A stretch of 18,667 bases of DNA, from assembly GCA_934446065.1 (NCBI GenBank), contig CAKSDP010000031.1:1-18667 (forward strand). Direction: 5' to 3'. This DNA comes from an uncultured Eubacteriales bacterium. Its GTDB lineage: Bacteria; Bacillota; Clostridia; Oscillospirales; CAG-272. Shown here piece by piece: positions 7,197 to 13,323 of the stretch (its first letter is position 1; the number at the start of each line of letters is the position of its first letter). Made by a program: the position numbers and the translations under genes. Under the pieces are notes generated by a model that worked only from the letters and a program-made list of their open reading frames with translations, ran no database searches and was not told the DNA's origin.

Positions 7197-7325
7197 GTTC
7201 TTTTCTTAAAAGAAAAGAACCAAAAGAACTTCAACCTAACTACATCTACTTAGTTTGTGCAGGACAGATTTGAAGCTGAAGTCGAGAGATATCCCACGAT
7301 ATGGTTCGTCCAAACTATCAGTGGG
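7197..7325 (+). repeat. R+C element copy 5 (plus strand)
   Basis: The first hairpin is at 7197-7220 (GTTCTTTTCTT with its complement, 11-bp arms). It is followed by CAAAAGAACTTCAACC, a second hairpin (AACTA 7238-7242 with TAGTT 7251-7255), GTGCA at 7257, and a C tail to 7325 that contains a hairpin closed by CCCAC/GTGGG. The C tail matches the reverse complement of 7752-7821 at about 55 of 70 positions. It starts 17 bases after the stop codon of the 6166-7179 gene, on the same strand. Confidence 0.7.
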
Positions 7326-7387
7326 TGCACGTGAGCGGTATCCGCTCTTGCGGCTCCGCCACGGACGTGGAGTTTGCACAAATCAAA

Positions 7388-7438
7388 GCCTCCCTTGTGT
7401 AAAGGGAGGTGTCAGCCGAACGGCTGACGGAGGGATTG
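7388..7438 (+). repeat. B element, double hairpin
   Basis: CCTCCCTT-GTGT-AAAGGGAGG and GTCAGCCG-AA-CGGCTGAC are followed by GGAGGGATTG. Relative to the other two full copies the outer pair of the first stem is C-G instead of G-C, a compensatory change. It is followed 12 bases later by an intrinsic terminator. Confidence 0.85.
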
Positions 7439-7450
7439 ACAAAAATAAAG

Positions 7451-7479
7451 GCGAGGGTTTATCCCTCGCTTTTGTTTTT
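7451..7479. terminator. intrinsic terminator (works on both strands)
   Basis: GCGAGGG-TTTAT-CCCTCGC forms a perfect 7-bp stem followed by TTTTGTTTTT on the plus strand; the minus strand has CTTTATTTTT after the stem. It lies 272 bases after the last plus-strand gene, so the repeat region upstream may be transcribed as a 3' tail or as a separate RNA. Confidence 0.85.
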
Positions 7480-7542
7480 GGTAAATTATCCGGATGGGTT
7501 TACGCAAGCGTCCTATCCGCAGTGTCTCATCAAAACTAAAAA

Positions 7543-7593
7543 GGCTCCCTTGTGCAAAGGGAGCTGTCAGCCGCACGGCTGACTGAGGGATTG
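7543..7593 (+). repeat. B element, double hairpin
   Basis: It is nearly identical to 4503-4552, with GCTCCCTT-GTGC-AAAGGGAGC and GTCAGCCG-CA-CGGCTGAC followed by TGAGGGATTG. Here it precedes an R element rather than following one. Confidence 0.85.
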
Positions 7594-7610
7594 CTGTACG
7601 AGAGAATATA

Positions 7611-7703
7611 GCTTTTCAGCGGGACACCCCTTTTTGAAAAAAGGTGTTTCCCGCACCCTTCCACAAAAACTTTTAACCTATTATAATAGGTTCAGTGAGT
7701 GCA
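7611..7703 (+). repeat. R element copy 4
   Basis: First hairpin 7619-7654 (GCGGGACACC with GGTGTTTCCCGC), linker ACCCTTCCACAAAAAC, second hairpin a perfect 18-base palindrome AACCTATTATAATAGGTT at 7675-7692, and the end CAGTGAGTGCA. It is followed by GGCTTTAGCCGAGGGAGGC, a degenerate start of a B tail. It is closest to the inverted copy at 38-127. Confidence 0.8.
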
Positions 7704-7751
7704 AGGCTTTAGCCGAGGGAGGCTTTGAGTCTGCCGAAGCTCCATATAAAC

Positions 7752-7881
7752 CCTCCTGATAGTTTGGATAAACTAAAACATGGAATACCGCTCGACTTCA
7801 GCATCAGAATCCGTCTTGCACTGATTTATTATATGAAACCAGTTTGAAGCTTTTTGCGCCACTTTTTCACGAAAAAGTGGC
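7752..7881 (-). repeat. R+C element copy 6 (minus strand), possible operon 3' end
   Basis: On the minus strand, the first hairpin at 7858-7881 has perfect 11-base arms (GCCACTTTTTC and its complement). It is followed by GCAAAAAGCTTCAAAC, a second hairpin (ACTGGTTT with AAATCAGT, 7820-7843), GTGCA and a C tail ending at 7752. It starts 48 bases after the ntpD stop on the same strand as the ATPase operon, so the first hairpin may act in termination or 3'-end protection, although no strong U run follows it. Confidence 0.7.
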
Positions 7882-7929
7882 CCGTTTTCCCTTCAAAAAA
7901 GTGGCTCGCGTCTCCCCGAAACTATCCCG

Positions 7930-8541
7930 CTAACCGTTTTTCTTTTTCTTGATGATCTTCATGCGTGAGAATTCCTCGCGCTCCTTCTCCTCAAGAACAA
8001 CGGAAATTTCGCGAACGGACGCCTCCGTCTCCGGAATAATGATATTTTTGAGCGCCTTCGCGCGTTTCTGCGTCTTTTTGATCGCGTCGGCAAGGCGGTA
8101 AACGCTGTTTTCCACCTCCGCCATCACGGCTGCGAGCCGCTTCACCTCGGCGAATCGGAGGTACGCCTCGTCGAGAGCGGAGTTCGATTCCGCCATGCCG
8201 TACGGCGGGTACTGCGGCGGCTTCGTGTCGCACTCGATTATCGGGATCTCAACGCCCATTACGCTGCGGTAGCGAATGTCAAGCGAGTCGTCGAGCGGAA
8301 CGTCCATCGCCAGATCCTCGCGTATTCCGCCCGTGATGTTGGCGCGCTGAAGCGCGGCGTATGCCTCGCCGAACGTGTGCTCTATCTGACCGTGCAGCTC
8401 GCTCGCCGTGTCGATCAGCTGCATCATCTCGCGTATTAGTATGTTGCGCTTGCGGTCAAGCAGCTCGTAGCCGGTGTTCGCCAGCTCAAGACGCTTTTTT
8501 TCCACAAGAAAATTGCCCTTTGTCGGCGCAAGCTTTGCCAA
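7930..8541 (-). CDS. ntpD: V/A-type ATPase subunit D (central rotor stalk)
   Basis: Subunit D is the coiled-coil shaft that turns inside the A3B3 head and links it to the membrane ring through F and C. The 203 residues fit the family (about 200-215). The N-terminal (KGNFLVEKKRLELANTGYEL) and C-terminal (RLADAIKKTQKRAKALKNII) helices are typical, and a variable loop lies between them. The start is TTG (8539-8541), supported by a strong AAGGAGGG site 7 bases upstream; no nearby in-frame ATG fits. It ends in a Lys-rich KKKKNG tail. It is the last gene of the operon, 82 bases after ntpB, the longest gap in the operon. Confidence 0.95.
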   Translation of the reverse strand: MAKLAPTKGNFLVEKKRLELANTGYELLDRKRNILIREMMQLIDTASELHGQIEHTFGEAYAALQRANITGGIREDLAMDVPLDDSLDIRYRSVMGVEIPIIECDTKPPQYPPYGMAESNSALDEAYLRFAEVKRLAAVMAEVENSVYRLADAIKKTQKRAKALKNIIIPETEASVREISVVLEEKEREEFSRMKIIKKKKNG

Positions 8542-8568
8542 GACGCCACCCTCCTTTTTCAGATGCTA

Positions 8569-8625
8569 AATCTTTAGATTACCAAAATTGTACAATCTCA
8601 GATGCCGATTCCTTTTCCCGGCATC
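8569..8625 (-). promoter_or_regulatory. structured ntpB-ntpD intergenic segment
   Basis: This short gap holds GATGCCG/CGGCATC (7-bp stem, 8601-8625, overlapping the ntpB stop codon), the palindrome ATTGTACAAT (8587-8596) and AATCT/AGATT (8569-8580). No promoter was found. An RNA processing or stability role is inference. Confidence 0.35.
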
Positions 8626-9997
8626 AGCCCTTGTAGTGCTCGTCGAGAACGCTCTCCTCGATTCGCGTAAGCTCGCTTCTCGGAAGCGTGGACAGTACGT
8701 CCCAACAGAGGTCGAGCGACTCCTCCATCGAGCGGTATTCGTCCGGGCGCTGCGTCAGTATCTGCGACTCAAACCGGCGTCCGAACTCGAGATACTTCTT
8801 GTCCTCGTCGGACAGCTCCTCCTCACCGATGACGGACGCGAGCGAGCGGGCATCCATGACCCGCGCGTAGCAGGCGAAAAGCTGACCGGAGAGCGCCGCG
8901 TGATCGGCACGGGTGAAACCCTCGCCGATTCCGTCCTTCATCAGTCGTGAAAGCGACGGCAGGACAGACACCGGCGGGTAGATCCCCGCCATTCCGAGCG
9001 AGCGGTCAAGCACGATCTGCCCCTCGGTGATGTAGCCCGTAAGGTCGGGCACGGGGTGCGTAATATCGTCGTTCGGCATAGTCAGGATCGGGAGCTGGGT
9101 CACGGAGCCGCCGCGCCCCTTCACGATTCCCGCACGCTCGTAGAGCGACGCGAGATCGGAGTACAGGTATCCGGGATAGCCCTTACGTCCAGGGATCTCG
9201 CCTTTGGAGGACGAAAACTCACGCAGAGCCTCCGCGTAGGACGTCATGTCCGTCATGATGACGAGCACGTGCATATTTTCCTCGTATGCGAGGTATTCGG
9301 CAGCGGTCAGCGCACACCTCGGCGTTAGTATTCTCTCGACGATCGGGTCGTTCGAGAGGTTGCAGAACATCACAACGCGCTCCGACGCGCCCGATTCCTC
9401 GAAGCTGCGGCGGAAGTATTCAGCGACGTCGTTCTTTATGCCCATTGCGGCAAAGACGATGCAGAATCGCGCGTCATCCTCGCCGGCAAGCCTTGCCTGC
9501 CTTGCGATCTGCACGGCAAGATCATTGTGGCTCATACCGGAGCCGGAGAATATCGGCAGCTTCTGACCGCGGATAAGCGTGATCAGCACGTCGATTGAGG
9601 TCACGCCCGTGCAGATGTAGTTCTGTGGATACGTGCGCGACACGGGATTTATCGGGAGTCCGTTGATATTGCGGCGTTCGCGGGCAAAGACCTCGCCCAT
9701 GCCGTCCGCCGGTCTGCCGGCGCCGTCAAACACGCGTCCGAGCATCTCCGACGACAGCGGAAGCTCGATCGGGTGACCGAGGAATCTCGTTTTTGTATTG
9801 TCGAGCGAGATCCCGGACGTGCCCTGGAACACCTGAATTACGGTGCGCTCGCGATCGACCTGAACGACACGTCCCTGTCGTATTGCGCCGCCGTCGGTGC
9901 GGATCTCGACCATTTCCTCATTTGCGATGCCGGGAATGTTCTTGAGCACCAAAAGCGGACCGGAAATCTCCTTCGCGCCGAGATAATCTATTATCAT
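8624..9997 (-). CDS. ntpB: V/A-type ATPase subunit B (non-catalytic head subunit)
   Basis: Subunit B alternates with A in the hexameric head and helps form the nucleotide sites without hydrolysing ATP itself. The 457 residues match the usual length of about 460. Seen: LPIFSGSGMSHNDLAVQIARQA in place of a Walker A motif (the usual B-subunit form), VIMTDMTSYAEALREFSSSKGEIPGRKGYPGYLYSDLASLYERAG (given here only as a landmark, near residues 245-290), and a C-terminal LDLCWDVLSTLP helix. ATG 9997 has AAAGGA about 7 bases upstream. It lies 26 bases after ntpA, in the usual A-B-D order. Confidence 0.97.
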   Translation of the reverse strand: MIIDYLGAKEISGPLLVLKNIPGIANEEMVEIRTDGGAIRQGRVVQVDRERTVIQVFQGTSGISLDNTKTRFLGHPIELPLSSEMLGRVFDGAGRPADGMGEVFARERRNINGLPINPVSRTYPQNYICTGVTSIDVLITLIRGQKLPIFSGSGMSHNDLAVQIARQARLAGEDDARFCIVFAAMGIKNDVAEYFRRSFEESGASERVVMFCNLSNDPIVERILTPRCALTAAEYLAYEENMHVLVIMTDMTSYAEALREFSSSKGEIPGRKGYPGYLYSDLASLYERAGIVKGRGGSVTQLPILTMPNDDITHPVPDLTGYITEGQIVLDRSLGMAGIYPPVSVLPSLSRLMKDGIGEGFTRADHAALSGQLFACYARVMDARSLASVIGEEELSDEDKKYLEFGRRFESQILTQRPDEYRSMEESLDLCWDVLSTLPRSELTRIEESVLDEHYKG

Positions 9998-10023
9998 AAA
10001 AATATCCTTTCCCGCGCAAAACG

Positions 10024-11772
10024 TTATCTTACGCCTGCAAGCGCGTCGTCGATCTCGCGGATATAGTCGTCAAACTTTGACAGATCCGCGTTGGGAACAT
10101 CGTATTTCATACCCTTGAGCTTTGCGAAAAGTCCGAGCTTTTTCACCTCGGATATCGGCACTGCGGCAGCGACGAGCTTTGACACTCCGTCGTGCAGATG
10201 CAGTATTACCTCCATCATGCGGCGCTGCTTTTCAAGCGGGACGTATGTGTCGTCCTTGTGGAACGCGTTCTGCTGCAAAAAGCCTTCGCGGATGACGGAC
10301 GCCGTTTCGAGGATCAGCTTCTGATCGTCGGGGAGCACATCCGCACCGATCAGCTTGACGATCTCCATCAGGCGATCCTCCTCCTTGAGGATGTACGCGA
10401 TGCGGCGTCTGTACTCAAGGAATCCCGCGCCGGCGTTGTCGTCGAACCATTCCTCAAGCTCACCGGAGTATTCGCTGTAGCTTGAGATCCAGTTGATCGC
10501 GGGGTAGTGTCTCGCGTATGCGAGCGATTTGTCAAGCGCCCAGAAGCAGCGGACATATCGCTTTGTGTTCTGTGTTACTGGTTCGGAGAAGTCGGAGCCC
10601 TGCGGCGATACCGCGCCGATTATCGTGACGCTGCCCTCGCCGCCGGAGAGAGCGGTCACTCTGCCCGCGCGCTCGTAGAACTCGGACAGGCGGGAGGGGA
10701 GGTATGCCGGGAAGCCTTCCTCGGCGGGCATCTCCTCAAGTCGGCCGGATATCTCACGGAGCGCCTCCGCCCAACGGGATGTGGAGTCTGCCATGATCGC
10801 CACATGATATCCCATATCGCGGTAGTATTCCGCAAGTGTAATGCCGGTGTATATCGACGCCTCACGCGCAGCGACAGGCATATTCGACGTGTTCGCGATG
10901 AGGCAGGTCCGCTCGGTCATCGGGCGGTTCGTGCGCGGGTCAACAAGTGACGAAAACTCGTCGAGGACCTGCGACATCTCGTTTCCGCGCTCGCCGCAGC
11001 CTACGTATATGATTATATCGGCGTCGCACCATTTTGCGAGCTGATGCTGTGTCATGGTCTTGCCCGTTCCGAATCCGCCGGGGACTGCGGCTGTGCCGCC
11101 CTTTGCCACAGGGAACAGCGTGTCGATAACGCGCTGACCGGTGATGAGCGGAACGCTCATCGGCAGACGCTCTGCCGCGGGTCTGGGCTGTCGTATCGGC
11201 CACTTCTGCGCGAGGAACAGCTCGCGCTCGCTGCCGTCGGCGAGACGCAGGCGCACGATAGGCTCGACTATGGTGTACTCGCCGTCGGGTGCGCACCAGA
11301 TCACTTCGCCGGATACATCAGGCGGCACCATTGAACGGTGCGTGACGGACAGCGTTTCTTCGCATTCCGCGATCACCGCGCCGCCGGTGAGCGTATCACC
11401 GACATTTACCGTGACGTGCGTTTTCCACTTTCTCGTCTCGGAGAGAAGCGGTATCTTTGAACCTCTCGCGATGAACGAGCCGTCGAGCTTTTCAAGCTCC
11501 TTCAGCGGACGCTCGATACCGTCGAAAATGTTGTCCATGATGCCGGGGCCGAGCAGAATGCTCATCGGAGCACCGGTGCCTTCGACTGCTTCGCCGAGGC
11601 GAAGCCCTTCCGTCTCCTCATACACCTGTATGGTAGACGTGTCGCCGGAAAGTCCGATCACCTCGCCGATCAGGCGGGATGTACCAACGTACACCATTTC
11701 CTTCATAAAGAATCCGCGGCTCTCAGCCGTAACGACGGGGCCGTTGATCCCGAGTATTACTGATGTTGCCAT
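10024..11772 (-). CDS. ntpA: V/A-type ATPase subunit A (catalytic)
   Basis: This is the catalytic head subunit that binds and hydrolyses (or makes) ATP at the A/B interface on the cytoplasmic side. The 582 residues are typical. It shows the long insert before the P-loop (the A-subunit bulge region), Walker A GGFGTGKT with K238/T239, the GCGERGNEM segment with the catalytic glutamate, and the ADSTSRWAEALREISGRLEE landmark. The C-terminal helical domain ends in YIREIDDALAGVR. ATG 11772 has GAAAGG 11-12 bases upstream. It sits between subunits E (33-base gap) and B. Nothing looks damaged. Whether the enzyme runs as a pump or a synthase is not decided by this sequence. Confidence 0.98.
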   Translation of the reverse strand: MATSVILGINGPVVTAESRGFFMKEMVYVGTSRLIGEVIGLSGDTSTIQVYEETEGLRLGEAVEGTGAPMSILLGPGIMDNIFDGIERPLKELEKLDGSFIARGSKIPLLSETRKWKTHVTVNVGDTLTGGAVIAECEETLSVTHRSMVPPDVSGEVIWCAPDGEYTIVEPIVRLRLADGSERELFLAQKWPIRQPRPAAERLPMSVPLITGQRVIDTLFPVAKGGTAAVPGGFGTGKTMTQHQLAKWCDADIIIYVGCGERGNEMSQVLDEFSSLVDPRTNRPMTERTCLIANTSNMPVAAREASIYTGITLAEYYRDMGYHVAIMADSTSRWAEALREISGRLEEMPAEEGFPAYLPSRLSEFYERAGRVTALSGGEGSVTIIGAVSPQGSDFSEPVTQNTKRYVRCFWALDKSLAYARHYPAINWISSYSEYSGELEEWFDDNAGAGFLEYRRRIAYILKEEDRLMEIVKLIGADVLPDDQKLILETASVIREGFLQQNAFHKDDTYVPLEKQRRMMEVILHLHDGVSKLVAAAVPISEVKKLGLFAKLKGMKYDVPNADLSKFDDYIREIDDALAGVR

Positions 11773-11805
11773 TCTATACCGTACCTTTCAGAAGAAAGAG
11801 AAAAA

Positions 11806-12387
11806 TTAGACCACAGTAAGGCCGGATTCTCTCATGAACTTTTCCTTTGCCATCGACATTTTGCAGTCGAGCGTCAGATCGCATTCGATATCGCCGGAGA
11901 GTCCACGCACACCGCCGAGCGAGATCCGGCTGTCGCACCCGACCTCAAGTCCGCACGCAGCGGTGATGTCAGCGGCGTAGCCCATATCGGCTTCGCGCAC
12001 GGCGAGCTTAGCGCCGTCCGCACCGCCGAGCGTATCGGCGATGGCCTTGGCGTCGCGGACGAGTGCGTCCTTATATGCGGGCGATACTGTGTAGTCGGCG
12101 ACTCTCTTTGCCACCTCATCGAAAACCTCGTGCGCGATCTCCTCGCGGCGTGCGAACAGCGACTGCCGTATCGCAGAGGCTCTGCGGGACGTGTCCGCAG
12201 CACCTGCTGCGGCGGCACGGGCGTCCTCGCGGCGGCGGCGCTCGGCACTTGCGCGCCTCATCTCGTCGGTGTACGAGCGGAGCGCACTGCTTGACGCCTC
12301 GTCGATCTCGCGGATCATTTTCTTGGATTTTTCCTCGGCGCTGAAGTAGACCGCGCTGAGGAACTCGTCAAAATTACGTTCTTTCAT
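11806..12387 (-). CDS. ntpE: V/A-type ATPase subunit E (peripheral stalk)
   Basis: Subunit E pairs with the G/H-type subunit to form the peripheral stalks that hold the head still. The 193 residues fit the family. Residues about 10-75 form a long charged helix (EEKSKKMIREIDEASSSALR, then Arg/Ala-rich segments), and the C-terminal half is a mixed alpha/beta domain ending GLTVV. AGGAG about 9 bases before ATG 12387 supports the start. It lies between F (23-base gap) and A. Sequence conservation in this family is low, so the call rests on the helix plus the operon position. Confidence 0.9.
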   Translation of the reverse strand: MKERNFDEFLSAVYFSAEEKSKKMIREIDEASSSALRSYTDEMRRASAERRRREDARAAAAGAADTSRRASAIRQSLFARREEIAHEVFDEVAKRVADYTVSPAYKDALVRDAKAIADTLGGADGAKLAVREADMGYAADITAACGLEVGCDSRISLGGVRGLSGDIECDLTLDCKMSMAKEKFMRESGLTVV

Positions 12388-12410
12388 TCAAAAATACTCC
12401 TGACTTTAGC

Positions 12411-12719
12411 CTACAGCTTTATCCCGACCGCCTCGCGGACGTAGCCGAGCATGGCATCGCTGACGCCTGCTCCGCCGTGTCTGTCAGGGATCTCGACGAT
12501 CAGCGGACTTTTTCTGGTCAGCTTGAGGCGATAAATATCCTCGCGGCAGAGCGAAACGAGCTTCTGAGTTATCAGTACGACTCCGACGCCCTCCAGATCC
12601 ATCGCGCGCTCGAGCACGCTTCTGAACGTGTCGGCAGACTGCACAAGCTCGCCTTCGACTCCGGCGAGCCGCATACCCATTATGGTATCGACATTATCGC
12701 TGAGCAGATAAAATTTCAT
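12411..12719 (-). CDS. ntpG: V/A-type ATPase subunit F (central stalk)
   Basis: Subunit F is a small Rossmann-like protein bound to D in the rotor; it is called NtpG in Enterococcus hirae. The 102-residue form fits the family (about 100-110). Seen: the N-terminal strand MKFYLLSDNVDTIMGMRLAG, the GVVLITQKL strand, and LIVEIPD before the C-terminal helix. An ATG at 12731 is also in frame and would add four residues, but its AAAGGA would touch the start codon. ATG 12719 has AGGA 12 bases upstream and matches the family start (MK-hydrophobic), so it is preferred. Its position before E, not after C, differs from the E. hirae order. Confidence 0.92.
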   Translation of the reverse strand: MKFYLLSDNVDTIMGMRLAGVEGELVQSADTFRSVLERAMDLEGVGVVLITQKLVSLCREDIYRLKLTRKSPLIVEIPDRHGGAGVSDAMLGYVREAVGIKL

Positions 12720-12759
12720 GCTTACGGACATTCCTTTCTTTGAATCTGTACCGCGATGC

Positions 12760-12781
12760 CGGGCACCTTGCCCGCACGGGC
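12760..12781 (-). promoter_or_regulatory. two mutually exclusive hairpins between subunit K and F genes
   Basis: CGGGCA-CCT-TGCCCG (12760-12774, perfect 6-bp arms) and GCCCG-CA-CGGGC (12770-12781, perfect 5-bp arms) share bases 12770-12774, so only one can form. They follow the subunit K stop codon (12786-12788) directly. A role in separating or protecting the K message is inference. Confidence 0.5.
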
Positions 12782-12785
12782 GGGA

Positions 12786-13268
12786 TCAGACCTTGGACAG
12801 AATAAGGATGGATACGAGAAGTCCGTACAGCGCAATACCCTCTCCGAGTGCAACGAAGATCAGCGCCTTACCGAACGCCTTCGGATCCTCGGAGGTTGCG
12901 CCGATAGCCGCAGGAGCACCTGCCGCGACCGCGATACCGCCGCCGATACCGGAAAGGCTCGTAACAACTGCTGCGGCGAGGTACGCCATGCCCTCGGCAA
13001 ATCCGCTCTGTCCGTTATCCGCCGCATCTGCAACTTCGCTTGTTGCGACTGCCGTGTCAGCCTCAGCCGAAGAATCGTTTCCGGCTGCGCTTACACCTAC
13101 GGCAGCACCGCAAATGATGACGCCGCAGATCGCAAATGCGGCGAGCTGACGGGTGATCGCGCTCTTGGGAGCGTGACCGTTTCTGACAAACTTTACAGCA
13201 TAGGTGATGGTTGCGATGACAGCCGCGAAGGGCGCGAGCATAAGAAGTGCGAAAATAAAGGTATTCAT
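12786..13268 (-). CDS. ntpK: V/A-type ATPase subunit K (membrane ring proteolipid), unusual N-terminus
   Basis: Subunit K forms the rotating ion-binding ring. The 160 residues carry two parts. The C-terminal hairpin (about 94-118 and 134-157) is a standard ring unit with SGIGGG packing glycines and the ion-binding glutamate E143 in LGEGIALYG. The N-terminal half has two other hydrophobic segments (about 4-27 and 42-63) without a carboxylate, then a 30-residue Ala/Asp/Ser/Glu linker. So there is one binding site per chain, and the first pair is not an obvious ring duplication. ATG 13268 is chosen because GGAGAG lies about 7 bases upstream; the longer frame upstream overlaps subunit I. The glutamine that helps bind Na+ in E. 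hirae NtpK (Q110) aligns with glycine here, which leans toward H+; this is inference. Confidence 0.93.
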   Translation of the reverse strand: MNTFIFALLMLAPFAAVIATITYAVKFVRNGHAPKSAITRQLAAFAICGVIICGAAVGVSAAGNDSSAEADTAVATSEVADAADNGQSGFAEGMAYLAAAVVTSLSGIGGGIAVAAGAPAAIGATSEDPKAFGKALIFVALGEGIALYGLLVSILILSKV

Positions 13269-13323
13269 GATATTCTCTCCGTTTTTATTTTTATTCCCCT
13301 GTGGGGTGGTTTGGTTTACGGGA

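Larger units (their letters stand above)
7180..7929. other. 750-base gap between convergent operons, filled with structured repeats
   Basis: No credible gene is present. It holds, in order, an R+C element on the plus strand, a B element, a terminator, another B element, an R element with a degenerate B tail, and an R+C element on the minus strand. The one ORF track-like frame (7255-7539) runs through palindromes and the terminator and lacks a ribosome site. Confidence 0.8.

Noticed and set aside
7255..7539. A 94-codon plus-strand frame in the large gap
   Set aside because: It crosses several hairpins and an intrinsic terminator and has no ribosome site; the repeat copy on the other strand does not keep the frame open.
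1..7881. A CRISPR array formed by the repeats
   Set aside because: The copies are not evenly spaced, lie on both strands, have no spacer pattern, and no cas gene is near.
13296..13306. CCCC-TGT-GGGG hairpin between subunits I and K
   Set aside because: Only four pairs and no further support; it may be chance.
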